Part shown: piece by piece, positions 8,066 through 16,864 of the stretch | Position numbering within the stretch: position 1 is the first letter of the stretch | Layout: each line of letters opens with the position of its first letter | Assembly: GCF_026262505.1 (NCBI RefSeq) | Contig: NC_067207.1 | Coordinates: forward strand, 25,016,082 to 25,080,081 | DNA: 64,000 bases | Origin: Trichomonas vaginalis G3 | Taxonomy: Eukaryota; Parabasalia; Trichomonadida; Trichomonadidae | Direction: 5' to 3' | Program-made: the position numbers and the translations under genes | The notes under the pieces: generated by a model | Database searches by the model: none | What the model was told of the DNA's origin: nothing | What the model saw: the letters and a program-made list of their open reading frames with translations, nothing else

Positions 8066-9023
8066 ATGACGAATCCAAACAAGGACCCCTATGTTTCTAA
8101 AGCGACAAAGAAAGCACTCATGATAAAAATCTTTAGTTCAACACCAAATGCTTGGTTTATGGATATCTTGGAAAACATTCCGAGGTATAGAGAAGATGGA
8201 CCACCATACTGGTTAATATGTTGGTCAAAACACAAGATACTGTGAAGCCATACCATTACAGTCCAAAGCTATTTTAGAATCTTAGCAGCTTTGACAATAT
8301 TCGTTGACAAATACCATCCAACAAAACTGACATCTGACTGTGAAAGTTCTTTCAAATCAGATGATGTAAAAAACTATCTGCGTTCAAAAAATGTAAACCA
8401 ATATTTCATTGTCGACCAAAACCATTCTGCTCTTGGTGTCATTGACGGTTGTATAAAAATGTTAAGAGACTTAAACCAACCACAAGGTGGTGAAGCAAAT
8501 GAAATGTCATATGACGACAAGTATAGACACTTCTCCATGGCAAAGATGAGACAAGTTTTAAATATTTACAATAACCGTAAACAAAAAGGTTTGGGAAACC
8601 ACTCCCCGAAGAAATGAAAAACAACCCTGACTTAGAGAAAGACTATATATTTAATAGTTTAGTCAAAAGAGACAAACAAGAAAAGAATGCCAGGCTTCAA
8701 ACTTAGAAAGGTGACAAAGTAAAAATAGAAATACCTAAACGCGACCCATATGAAAATACTATTGACTATGACAACAATGGGAACCGACAGGTACTCACAT
8801 TCGTGTTCGTAAAAATAGAAGAAAGTATACAAGAGAATATTATGAAGTTTTAGGCAAACATGGCAAAAATGTACACACTGCAAGCAGAAGATAAAACTAC
8901 TATTGTCAGACCTCGTTTCAAACTTGTCAAAGTTCAAGGTGGTATACTTTCAAAGACAGTTCCTAACAAATATAAGAACAACTCCTGACGAATATGCTAA
9001 AGAAGTTGAAAATGACGACTAAG
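8066..9023 (+). pseudogene. Maverick integrase (retroviral-type DDE), decayed
   Basis: Coding pieces in this stretch resemble the c-integrase of Mavericks. They include a start MTNPNKDPYVSKATKKALMI at 8066, a core piece with LTSDCESSFKSDDVKNYLRS and HSALGVIDGCIKMLRDL (8320-8475), and a basic C-terminal part with KIEIPKRDPYENTIDYDNN (8720-8780). Known: this enzyme inserts the element and makes 5-6 bp target duplications. It overlaps by a few bases the 3' end of the fibre gene on the other strand. The gene looks broken, with several breaks. Confidence 0.7.
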
Positions 9024-10425
9024 CAATTCTATACCATGCGTAAACTGTCATGTAAGGTGGCATGTATTCTTTACTTTGTCCCGTTGTTTGCGTATATCCT
9101 GAAACGCGATGTGTATGGTTTCCTCCTCCCTCAGTGTTACTCCAGTAAAACAATTTATAGCAAACTTAACGTGTCTTTAACATCATATCCTTTACCTTTT
9201 TGTCATTGCTGACCAATCCCAAAATATGCTTATGCCAACCTGCTTGAGATGTACTTAAATCTATGTAAGTGATGTGCGCAGGTAAATTTTCACCTGAAAT
9301 CGTTTTACTTCCACCTGTTTCCTTTGAAGAGGTTTGCACAATACAAAAACCTGTCGACTATTGAGTCCAAGTTCCAAAACCAAGTACTACTTCTGGTCTG
9401 GTAGAGTTCATTGACGTATAAATAGAGCCTATAGGATATAATGTTTGAAGTATTTCTGTCTTTAATGTTGAAGCTCTGTTTTGTCTGCTTTCTTGTCATA
9501 TAAATCTTGAGCAGTGAATTTAATATTATTGTTCATCCTTCATGACATAAACATTTCTTACATCTAATGTTTTTCATCGTCGTTATGTCGTCATCCGATG
9601 TTAAACCTTGGAAAGTTAGGAGGTTTACAATATAATGCATCCCACCAGTTTCTTCAACCGTTCCTTCAATACTTTCTATAGCAACAGTTGTAAAACTTGT
9701 ATGTGTATGAGTCTTATTTGCTTTCTTCTCTAACTCATCGTTAACATAAGTTTTATCTGCTTTAAGGTCTAAACATCCTGAAACCCATCCTGTATCAGCT
9801 TTAGTTTTTAAAATCTTCGATGTCCATTCATGATACCAGTCAAGCCCTTTCTATAATTTCTTATCTTTTTCATCCACATATTCCTTATCCGCCTTCTTCA
9901 CTAACACACTAGCCATAAGTCCCTTATCTACCTTATTTTCAAGGCTAACGTTTAAGTCTGTTATTTCAGATATAGAATGTGTATGAGTCTTTTTAGAATA
10001 TTCGTTTTCAGCTCTTGTCACTTCACTTGACATTTTATTGTCAACATATGTTTTGTCTGCTAGTTCAGGATGAGTATGTTCTTTTGTTGCATAAGCATTG
10101 TTAGCTCTTTCTTCTTCTTTTGCTATTGCATCGTCTACATATTCTTTGTCAGCTTTGTTGTCAACATCTGTTTCAAAAGAAGTTCATTTATAGGTTTCTC
10201 GTTTAAAGTTCCTTTTGTTGGATTTATACAGACAGTATGGTTCTTATTGTCTTGAAACAGAAACTCATCTGTCATTGGGTTTAATGTCAGTTTTAAGTTT
10301 CCTTCTTTCAATGACTCAGATATCTTAGAATAGTTTGAAAAGTTTGTTGTGTTCTTATTTAGAGCTTGTATAATGAGTTGTCGGTTGTGTTGTATTTCTC
10401 TCATAGACGCTGTTTCATTTGACAT
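9020..10425 (-). pseudogene. Phage tail-fibre/collar-like structural protein, decayed
   Basis: The minus strand from the ATG at 10425 to a stop at 9020 holds coding pieces of a fibre-type protein. It begins MSNETASMREIQHNRQLIIQ, has repeated units of the type EYVDEKDKKL and THTHSISEITDLNVSLENK, and ends in GGGNHTHRVSGYTQTTG and MPPYMTVYAWYRIA. The His-x-His repeats and the PPYxTVYxWxRxA ending are hallmarks of phage tail-collar and short-tail-fibre proteins, where His pairs bind metal in a trimeric fibre tip. By analogy it would be a receptor-binding spike of the Maverick particle. The region looks broken, with several breaks. Confidence 0.6.
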
Positions 10426-10443
10426 TTTTATTATAGATAAAAT
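10426..10443. promoter_or_regulatory. Bidirectional start region between fibre and capsid-like genes
   Basis: Only 18 bases separate the ATG of the fibre gene (minus, 10425) from the ATG of the 10444 gene (plus). The segment, read with its flanks as TTTTTATTATAGATAAAAT, contains a TTTTTAT box for the plus gene and its near mirror ATTTTATCTATAATAAAA for the minus gene. A similar divergent arrangement occurs in element B at 63896-63913. Confidence 0.5.
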
Positions 10444-11292
10444 ATGCTTCCAATAGAAAAAGAAAATTCTAGAGTTGCTACAACTAAACCATTAGATGAA
10501 CTTTTTACTAATGTCGGTCAAAAGTTTGAGACAGAGACCGTAAAGCATGAAGGCTATCGTTTTGACTACCCATTAAGATGGCTAAGAGACCCATCTGTCA
10601 CAAAAGCTATTGGCTTTCGTAGAATGAAGTTCATTTCAGAAGCCATACATGGTTTCCCATTTACGGTCGGTTTTGAAGTTCGATACTATAACAAAGAAAA
10701 ACGTACGTATGAGAAATTTGAACAGGGAAAACTTTTACAAGTTAGTTTGCTTGTAAACTTAGAAACAACTCTTCAAGCTTTTCAAGAAAAAATAAACGAT
10801 ATCTATATCGAATATGCAAACCAGTATAACATTGACGAGGGAGAATACCATCTCGATATTATTTATGACAGGAAAAATGCAACTGTTAAAATCAATAAAA
10901 TAGAAGACCTTGGAGAAAACGTTTATATTTCTACAAAATATAACAACTTGGCATGGTATAGATTTATGAGGATGTTAAATCAGCCTGCAGCATATCCAGT
11001 ACACCCAGACTTTTATGAAGTCGAAAACCCTAATGGAACATATGAAAATGTTTTCGACCAAGATGCTATTATTGTTCATGCTTCATTTTCTGGTGCGCAA
11101 AACTCTTTCTTATGCTTGGCAAATGACTTTTACGAAAAACCTACAAAGCTATATGAACCACCAAGTGGAAGTATTTCAGACTTTCAAGTATGGTTTACTA
11201 CAGATGGAAGAAAAAGAATAATTCCATTATACCATGCGTTTTACTTAGAACTTAGTTTCATATACAACTACTATCGAACGGTAAAAATATAA
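10444..11292 (+). CDS. Probable minor capsid (penton-like) protein of Maverick A (282 aa)
   Basis: Uninterrupted frame of 282 residues. Beta-rich composition with alternating hydrophobic and aromatic residues (FPFTVGFEVRYYNKEKRTYE, ISTKYNNLAWYRFMRMLN, FQVWFTTDGRKRIIPLYHAF) and no signal or membrane segment. Size and position next to fibre and amphipathic capsid genes match the single-jelly-roll minor capsid protein known from Polintons; this is an inference, as no diagnostic motif was recognised. The start is supported by the TTTTTAT box 12 bases upstream. Confidence 0.5.
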   Translation: MLPIEKENSRVATTKPLDELFTNVGQKFETETVKHEGYRFDYPLRWLRDPSVTKAIGFRRMKFISEAIHGFPFTVGFEVRYYNKEKRTYEKFEQGKLLQVSLLVNLETTLQAFQEKINDIYIEYANQYNIDEGEYHLDIIYDRKNATVKINKIEDLGENVYISTKYNNLAWYRFMRMLNQPAAYPVHPDFYEVENPNGTYENVFDQDAIIVHASFSGAQNSFLCLANDFYEKPTKLYEPPSGSISDFQVWFTTDGRKRIIPLYHAFYLELSFIYNYYRTVKI

Positions 11293-11296
11293 TTTT

Positions 11297-11539
11297 TTAA
11301 TACGGTTGAGGTGTTGGATTTGGTTGCCAACTAGACTGTGGTGCAGGTTCAGGCTGTTGTATAACAGGAGCTTGTTCTTCTGGTTCAGGGTCTTTAGGTA
11401 TAATACCAACGAACTGACCTACTCTTTTACCAATATTTTTGACTCCGTTCCAAATTCCTCTTCCTACGGTTTTTATTCCATTCCATATACCTCTTCCAAC
11501 ATTTCGAAAGAAGTTTCCAATACTACTGAAGAAACCCAT
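11297..11539 (-). CDS. Amphipathic pVI-like capsid protein (80 aa)
   Basis: 80 residues. The first half is a duplicated amphipathic motif (IGNFFRNVGRGIWNGIKT then VGRGIWNGVKNIGKRVGQF), glycine-, tryptophan- and arginine-rich; the second half is a Pro/Gln tail (QQPEPAPQSSWQPNPTPQPY). Such helices insert into membranes. Polinton and adenovirus virions carry small proteins of this kind for membrane disruption at entry (known for the group; assignment here by resemblance). Leader TTTTTACATATAGTAAA before the ATG. Convergent with the 10444 gene, 4 bases apart. Confidence 0.6.
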   Translation of the reverse strand: MGFFSSIGNFFRNVGRGIWNGIKTVGRGIWNGVKNIGKRVGQFVGIIPKDPEPEEQAPVIQQPEPAPQSSWQPNPTPQPY

Positions 11540-11557
11540 TTTACTATATGTAAAAAT

Positions 11558-11920
11558 CTAATGTCCGCCTAGTCTCTTACGTTTCCTGTTGAGTTCCATA
11601 GCATTCTTTAACTGGAGCTCATACATTCTGTTTCTCCTCTGGTAGAAAACATATTCTGGGTCAACTCCTGTGTTCGCGTCATCTGCATAAAGTTGTTTAT
11701 ATCCCACTTCAGGGTTTGTATAAAACTCTTTCCATCTCATATTTGCATACCATGGTGGCAAACCTAACGCAGCGTCATTTGACATGGCAGTTTGCATTTG
11801 TACATCTGTTGGCACTTGACCATAGTTTGCCATTGCAGTTTGTATTCTAACTTCATTTGGAATATTCTCTGGGTTTGGTTGTCCAGGTTGCTGTGCATTC
11901 GCTAAGTTCTGTGCGTCCAT
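11558..11920 (-). CDS. Unknown Maverick A structural-type protein (120 aa)
   Basis: 120 residues. The N-terminal part contains two copies of a short repeat (NEVRIQTAMANYG, TDVQMQTAMSND), the middle has WYANMRWKEFYTNPEVGYKQ, and the end is basic and Gly-terminated (NRKRKRLGGH). The repeats and basic tail suggest a DNA- or capsid-binding structural protein; no family recognised. Leader TTTTTATCTAATATTAA before the ATG at 11920. Confidence 0.5.
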   Translation of the reverse strand: MDAQNLANAQQPGQPNPENIPNEVRIQTAMANYGQVPTDVQMQTAMSNDAALGLPPWYANMRWKEFYTNPEVGYKQLYADDANTGVDPEYVFYQRRNRMYELQLKNAMELNRKRKRLGGH

Positions 11921-11943
11921 TTAATATTAGATAAAAATATCTC

Positions 11944-12075
11944 TTACGAGTACATATACTGAACATTTGCAGGCATTGGTTCATCTTCATATTCTCTGTA
12001 CTTTTCTGCCACGTCAAATAAATAAATGACACAATGGAAAAAACCTAAAACAAGTAGTCCTATTTCAAACCACAT
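11944..12075 (-). CDS. Tiny membrane protein overlapping the methyltransferase end (43 aa)
   Basis: From ATG 12075 to TAA 11944 the minus strand encodes 43 residues. An N-terminal hydrophobic helix (WFEIGLLVLGFFHCVIYLF) is followed by an acidic tail ending in MPANVQYMYS. It overlaps the last 16 bases of the methyltransferase gene. A TTTTATTAGTAAGTAA leader sits before the ATG, like the other right-arm genes, which supports it as real. A small virion-membrane or envelope-modifying protein is possible; no family recognised. Confidence 0.5.
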   Translation of the reverse strand: MWFEIGLLVLGFFHCVIYLFDVAEKYREYEDEPMPANVQYMYS

Positions 12076-12878
12076 TTACTTACTAATAAAATTTCTTTAT
12101 TATGACACTTTCTCCAGTTTATAGGACCTCTCTCATATTCTATCTTGTCATATCTAAACTCATAGTCATGTATGTCCTCTAACCATCTCATAACGGTTTC
12201 CAAACCACTTTTATCGGATGTAAAGTAAAAGCATGGATGGTTATGTATAACGTCTAAAGTTTCTAAAGAGTCTCTCAAAGTCCAGTCTACTTGGTATTGA
12301 AAATCCCATGTGTTAAAGAACGGCGGGTCCACTATAAAGAAAACATTTTCCTTGTCTTTATATTTTTCATACAACTCTGTCCAATGACATCTCACAAACT
12401 CTATACCCTCAATATATTTTTCTATGTCCTCTTTGAAAACATTTGTATAGTTAAGATATAAAACTTTTGACATAAGTGTTTCAATGTCATGAACTCTTAT
12501 AGAACCACTATATAATAGTCTAGCAGATATACTATCCCAGTCTATATATTCTGCTTTTTTCAAAACCTCTCTCACAATATTTTTGTTATCTAATGGTATA
12601 CGTTCCATCTTACCTATAGGTATCTTTTCTTTTAACTCTTTCAATATATTGTTTGTGTCTGGTATATGTTTGAGACGGTCCATATAGTTGTCGAAGTCAT
12701 TGCATATAATCTTTGAGTCTGGAAATATTATATGGCACAAATGGGATATATAGAAACTTCCACCGAACAAATCTACAAATGTTAGACCATTCGGTAGTTT
12801 CTTAAGTTCTCTCAATATAATATCTTTACATCTACTCTTATTTCCAAAGAACGGTAACGGCGGTTTTGTAAAATTCAT
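12060..12878 (-). CDS. D12-class N6-adenine DNA methyltransferase of Maverick
   Basis: 272 residues, uninterrupted. Visible motifs: PPLPFFGNKSRCKDII (residues 6-21; the PFxGxK start of D12 enzymes), VDLFGGSFYIS (36-46; S-adenosylmethionine-binding motif I) and IVDPPFFNTWDF (about 182-193; catalytic DPPF motif IV). Known: this Dam-like family methylates adenine N6, and such enzymes are reported from trichomonad Mavericks. It is the gene nearest the right tip of element A. It may mark element DNA as self or control its expression, which is inference. Leader TTTTTATTATTATATATAA before the ATG. Confidence 0.85.
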   Translation of the reverse strand: MNFTKPPLPFFGNKSRCKDIILRELKKLPNGLTFVDLFGGSFYISHLCHIIFPDSKIICNDFDNYMDRLKHIPDTNNILKELKEKIPIGKMERIPLDNKNIVREVLKKAEYIDWDSISARLLYSGSIRVHDIETLMSKVLYLNYTNVFKEDIEKYIEGIEFVRCHWTELYEKYKDKENVFFIVDPPFFNTWDFQYQVDWTLRDSLETLDVIHNHPCFYFTSDKSGLETVMRWLEDIHDYEFRYDKIEYERGPINWRKCHNKEILLVSKCGLK

Positions 12879-12904
12879 TTATATATAATAATAAAAATGT
12901 TTTT

Positions 12905-13092
12905 ACCGGAAAAGTGACAGAAAAGTGACAAAACATGAAAACATATATAATTTGTGAAAAGTGAAACATTATATAATGTTTTCGACCCAGAAGACTAACA
13001 ATTTTCCGAATAAAAACTTCATTTATACTAAACATCTTCAGGGCTAGAGGGCGCAACGCGCCTGGAAGCCCCACTACTTTTTTTTTTTTTTT
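12905..13092. repeat. Right terminal repeat of Maverick A with tip hairpin
   Basis: About 150 bases (12930-13077) recur inverted at 57051-57200 in element B, identifying the element end. The outermost part (13041-13071) folds as GGGCT...AGCCC around an inner stem 49-54/58-63 with loop AAC. A run of 15 T (13078-13092) follows. Just inside, GTGACAGAAAAGTGACAAAA is a two-unit short repeat at the position where B has its long 25-bp array. Confidence 0.8.
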
Positions 13093-13160
13093 AATATGCA
13101 GTTCATTACAGAATTTAGGATAGGGGCGGCGACAAATTTGCCCAGCCAGTAAAGTATTCA
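13093..13160. other. Short host-side flank between Maverick A and the MULE
   Basis: 68 bases with no gene. It contains GGGGCGGCGACAAATTTGCC (from 13124), unusually G+C-rich for the area. A diverged inverted counterpart (CTGGGCAAGTTTGTGCCCCC) lies at 16206-16225, so this may be one end of an older element interrupted by the MULE. Confidence 0.35.
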
Positions 13161-13669
13161 ATTTTTTTTGCATTTTTTTTAAAGCTTCTTAACTTAAATC
13201 ATGGAATGTCTCAAAGACAAAAGTAGCATACAGCATGTAAAGCTAAAGAAAGATAATCATAATTAATACCTTAATTTTTAATATTACGCATTTTTAGGTG
13301 CAAAATTTAAAAACATTCTAATACAATAGAGCAGTTTCCAAAAGTAGCATACAGCATGCAAAGCTAAAGAAAGATAATCATAATTAATACCTTAATTTTT
13401 AATATTACGCATTTTTAGGTGCAAAATTTAAAAACATTCTAATACAATAGAGCAGTTTCCAAAAGTAGCATACAGCATGCAAAGCTAAAGAAAGATAATC
13501 ATAATTAATACCTTTAAAGTTTAAAATCTTGATTTTTTTTAAAATCAAATATTTATAACTTTCATACATACAGCTTAAACCTTATACTTGTTTTCTCTTG
13601 TGAGAAAGCAATCTTACAAAGCTAACAATCCTAAAAAATAAAGAATTAAAATTTAATAATTTAATCTAA
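13161..13669 (+). repeat. Left terminal inverted repeat of the MULE, with 121-bp tandem units
   Basis: Contains two full and one partial copy of a 121-bp tandem unit, marked by AAAAGTAGCATACAGCATG at 13219, 13340 and 13461, then a unique inner part ending at 13669. The copies carry one T/C difference in the marker's end. The right repeat mirrors this arrangement. Confidence 0.85.
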
Positions 13670-13840
13670 CAAAATTTCTCTCTTTATCCTTTTGCACTCT
13701 TTATATGCAACTCAAAACCATCATATAATATTCCTATAATACTCTTGCCTCAAACAATGACGAACAAACTGCTATTCTCATTTAATTACAGACCAAATCT
13801 ATTCAAATTTCTGAATTTTTAATTTTCATTTCAATTTCAA

Positions 13841-15289
13841 ATGGAATTAGAAGAAGAAACTATCTTTACTGTTATGGATCTTTGTAAATTTGGAGTTAAA
13901 CAAGAAATACAAGCACAGTATGGATATGGTGAACGTGTCAGGAAAGAAAGATCTCAGATTTCATTCCACTGCAAATATCCAAAATGTCCTGCACATTTTA
14001 ATGTTGCAATCTTGGATCAAAATAAATACAAACTAATCAAAATAGTTGAAGAACATGATCATTCCGCCCCAAATGACAAAAGTCAATATTCGTCTGTCTT
14101 TTATCGCAAATATTTAGAACATTACTTCCAAACAGATGACAATCAAAGAGCGATAGCACAGCTAAATGCATTCAAAGATCTTGAAATTCCTCTTACAGGT
14201 CCGTCCATTCCAGAGATGTACGCTCAAAAACCACGTGCAATCAAACGATTTGCAGAGAGAATACATGCTCTTCAAACTAGATATTCTCCTGACGATGTTG
14301 TGTCATTGCAAATCTTTGTTCAGACAGTACAAGAAGAATCTCCAGATGATCTCATTGCATTTGAAGTCTCAGACAATAATATGTGTTTCTATTACGCGCC
14401 TTTTGAAGGCAAAGCTTATGCGCATAGTATCAAGACATTTCATATAGACAGCACCTATAAATTGTTGCGATCAAACATTCCATTGTATGCATTTACTGGC
14501 AAAATCAAAGATTTTCACATTTTCCCTTTTTTATATTTCTTTTGTCAACCAGACACTTATCAAAACATTCAAGTTTGCGTGTGCGCCTATCTCAGATGGG
14601 TAACAATTGAGCCAGAATACATTAGCATGGACTGTGCTCCACAGATAGCTCAAGCAATAGAAGAAAGCATTCCACAAGCTCAAATACTTTGGTGCGGAGT
14701 ACATGTTCTTCGTGCAATTCTTCGCAAATCAAATAAGTTTTCTTCTCAAGAAAAATTTGAACAATTCTATAATTTGATGAAGGATTTAGTCTTCAAATTA
14801 GATGCAGAACATGAGGAAGAAGCAAATGCTGCCTATGATCAAGTTCTGGAGTTGCTCGACACAGATCCAACAGCATCTCAATACTTTAACAGACAATGGC
14901 GTTACAACATATCAAGATGGATTGCTCGTGACAGGCGTGAAGGCGACGCAACTAACAATATTGCCGAAGCTCATTTTAGAACACTCAAACATGACTATTT
15001 TCCTGATCGAAAAAATCTCAGAATTGATGATGTTATTATAGAAATTTATACAAAAGTGATACCATCTTTCGTTATCAAACTCAAAATTGATCAAAATCCA
15101 GCAGATGACCGTGTCATTAGGATCATGGAAAAAGCAACTAACGCAGAAATTGATGTAAAAAGACAAAGAAAAATCGAGAGTATTTCAATGCTCAATAGAT
15201 TGCTCAATGCTGTTAGTGATGACTCAATAGATCCCACTAAAATATATCCTACCTTGAAAGTATTATTACAAAGAACTCATTTTATTTAA
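13841..15289 (+). CDS. MULE transposase (482 aa, intact)
   Basis: N-terminal zinc-binding region of WRKY-GCM1/FLYWCH type: Cys44, Cys49, His72, His74 (FHCKYPKCPAHFN ... EEHDHSA), for terminal-repeat recognition. The catalytic core is of MULE type: Asp203 (FHIDSTYKL), Asp264 (SMDCAPQIAQAI), the CxxH pair Cys285/His288 (LWCGVHVLRAI) and Glu376 (NNIAEAHFRTLKHDY). It cuts and pastes the element using the flanking inverted repeats. The start at 13841 follows TCATTTCAATTTC, a trichomonad initiator-like sequence, so the gene can use host transcription. Length is in the normal range for the family, and no break is seen. MULE transposases are known from T. vaginalis. Confidence 0.9.
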   Translation: MELEEETIFTVMDLCKFGVKQEIQAQYGYGERVRKERSQISFHCKYPKCPAHFNVAILDQNKYKLIKIVEEHDHSAPNDKSQYSSVFYRKYLEHYFQTDDNQRAIAQLNAFKDLEIPLTGPSIPEMYAQKPRAIKRFAERIHALQTRYSPDDVVSLQIFVQTVQEESPDDLIAFEVSDNNMCFYYAPFEGKAYAHSIKTFHIDSTYKLLRSNIPLYAFTGKIKDFHIFPFLYFFCQPDTYQNIQVCVCAYLRWVTIEPEYISMDCAPQIAQAIEESIPQAQILWCGVHVLRAILRKSNKFSSQEKFEQFYNLMKDLVFKLDAEHEEEANAAYDQVLELLDTDPTASQYFNRQWRYNISRWIARDRREGDATNNIAEAHFRTLKHDYFPDRKNLRIDDVIIEIYTKVIPSFVIKLKIDQNPADDRVIRIMEKATNAEIDVKRQRKIESISMLNRLLNAVSDDSIDPTKIYPTLKVLLQRTHFI

Positions 15290-15303
15290 TTTTGATTTTA
15301 ATT

Positions 15304-15812
15304 TTAGATTAAATTATTAAATTTTAATTCTTTATTTTTTAGGATTGTTAGCTTTGTAAGATTGCTTTCTCACAAGAGAAAACAAGTATAAGGTTTAAGC
15401 TGTATGTATGAAAGTTATAAATATTTGATTTTAAAAAAAATCAAGATTTTAAACTTTAAAGGTATTAATTATGATTATCTTTCTTTAGCTTTGCATGCTG
15501 TATGCTACTTTTGGAAACTGCTCTATTGTATTAGAATGTTTTTAAATTTTGCACCTAAAAATGCGTAATATTAAAAATTAAGGTATTAATTATGATTATC
15601 TTTCTTTAGCTTTACATGCTGTATGCTACTTTTGGAAACTGCTCTATTGTATTAGAATGTTTTTAAATTTTGCACCTAAAAATGCGTAATATTAAAAATT
15701 AAGGTATTAATTATGATTATCTTTCTTTAGCTTTACATGCTGTATGCTACTTTTGTCTTTGAGACATTCCATGATTTAAGTTAAGAAGCTTTAAAAAAAA
15801 TGCAAAAAAAAT
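15304..15812 (-). repeat. Right terminal inverted repeat of the MULE
   Basis: Inverse of 13161-13669 over its full length, including the 121-bp tandem units. It begins 14 bases after the transposase stop codon. A small base difference (ttacatg versus ttgcatg) in one unit is the only clear change noticed by eye. Confidence 0.85.
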
Positions 15813-15854
15813 GTAATAAAATAAAAAAATTCTTAGTATCGATAATCTGAAATA

Positions 15855-16040
15855 TGTTCTTTTCTTAAGCCGCGAGCGAAGCGAGTGGCTTAGTTTCGTA
15901 ATTTCATACAATCTTTTTTCGAATCTGTTCTTTTCTTAAGCCGCGAGCGAAGCGAGTGGCTTAGTTTCGTAATTTCATACAATTATTTTTCGAATTTGTT
16001 CTTTTTGTCAACCGCGAGCGAAGCGAGTGGCTTTTTATTT
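15855..16040. repeat. 71-bp tandem repeat with GC-rich hairpin core
   Basis: Two full units and a partial third at spacing 71 (starts 15855, 15926, 15997). Each holds CCGCGAGCGAAGCGAGTGGC, flanked in the first two by TTAAG and TTAG so that TAAGCC and GGCTTA pair around it. The cores are fully conserved between units while the AT-rich parts vary, so selection or recent spread acts on the hairpin. Origin unknown; similar CG-rich palindromes are common in large DNA virus genomes. Confidence 0.7.
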
Positions 16041-16864
16041 TTAAAAAATTTTTTTTTCTTTCTTACTTTTTTTTCCTTACTTACAAATTTGATAGTAACT
16101 TACCAAATCTCTCTATCATATAATAATAAATTAATCCATTTTTTGTTTCAAATCTGACGCTTTACATTTCTGACACATAAACTCGTCACCTTTCACTTCA
16201 CCTCACTGGGCAAGTTTGTGCCCCCCTCTTTAGGATAATTTTGCAATGGCAAAAAACCATTTACCTCTAAAATTCGTAATGCACTTAATAATTCATTTCA
16301 GAAACCAATAATATACACGTATTCATTAATGAAATTTGATTTTGTAAAAGGATAAAATCATTGAATCAATTGGACTGATTCAATTTCTTTCTGGTTCTGG
16401 ATAAGATCTATTTTGTTATTTTTATTGTTGGCATTGTATCTTATACATTTCAATAATCAGAAAATTGAATTGATAATTAGTCCATCGATTCTGAATTTTG
16501 ATGTCAATGTTATTTTTTATAAATCAGCAATTCATTTAAGAAGGGAACATCTTATGATTGTTCCTTTGTTGTTCATTATTTTATTGTAAATTTTGAGATT
16601 TTTTCAAATTTGAATTCAACACGTTTCATCATTGAATTCCGATTTAAACTCATTTCCTAAATATTGTAACCAGAAATATGTGTCATAATCTCCCTTTAAT
16701 TTTTCACTTTGTCACAATACTATCTTTCAATATATAATCATTTTATATAAATTTATATATCAATTGATGGAACTGAATAAATAGAGCTTATTGTTTGTTG
16801 GTTAATTTATTTTGTTTTATTCAAATTCATAAAATTTGTCAAAAATTGTGATGAAATTCAAATC
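16041..16864. other. Intergenic AT-rich stretch with a GC-rich inverted motif
   Basis: No gene seen. Near its start (16206-16225) it carries CTGGGCAAGTTTGTGCCCCC, a diverged inverse of the motif at 13124-13145. The rest is plain AT-rich sequence leading to the surface-protein gene. Confidence 0.4.

Larger units (their letters stand above)
1..13092. mobile_element. Maverick/Polinton element A, right part, left end outside window
   Basis: Seen: genes for a family B DNA polymerase, an integrase, a D12 adenine methyltransferase, a KilA-N protein, an HNH nuclease, a collar-type fibre protein and small capsid-associated proteins, ending in a terminal hairpin that recurs inverted at 57051. Known: this gene set defines Maverick/Polinton elements, which are very abundant in trichomonads. 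The right tip lies at 13077 followed by a T-run to 13092; the left tip is beyond the window. The element looks broken, with roughly ten breaks spread over it, so it is best read as a fossil of moderate age. Left-arm genes (about 900-4670) look richer in G+C than the right arm. Confidence 0.9.
13161..15812 (+). mobile_element. Mutator-like DNA transposon (MULE), complete
   Basis: A 2.65-kb element with 509-bp terminal inverted repeats (13161-13669 and 15304-15812) around a single uninterrupted MULE transposase gene. The two terminal repeats differ at very few positions, so the insertion is young and possibly still active. Outermost bases read ATTTTTTTTGCATTTTTTTT on the left and the inverse on the right. 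MULEs normally make 8-11 bp target duplications; no clear one is visible here, perhaps because the element sits in low-complexity T/A runs or because the ends were rearranged. Confidence 0.85.

Noticed and set aside
12838-13173. Minus-strand frame crossing the Maverick A tip
   Set aside because: It runs through the terminal repeat and poly-T and uses no sensible start; it is a chance frame.
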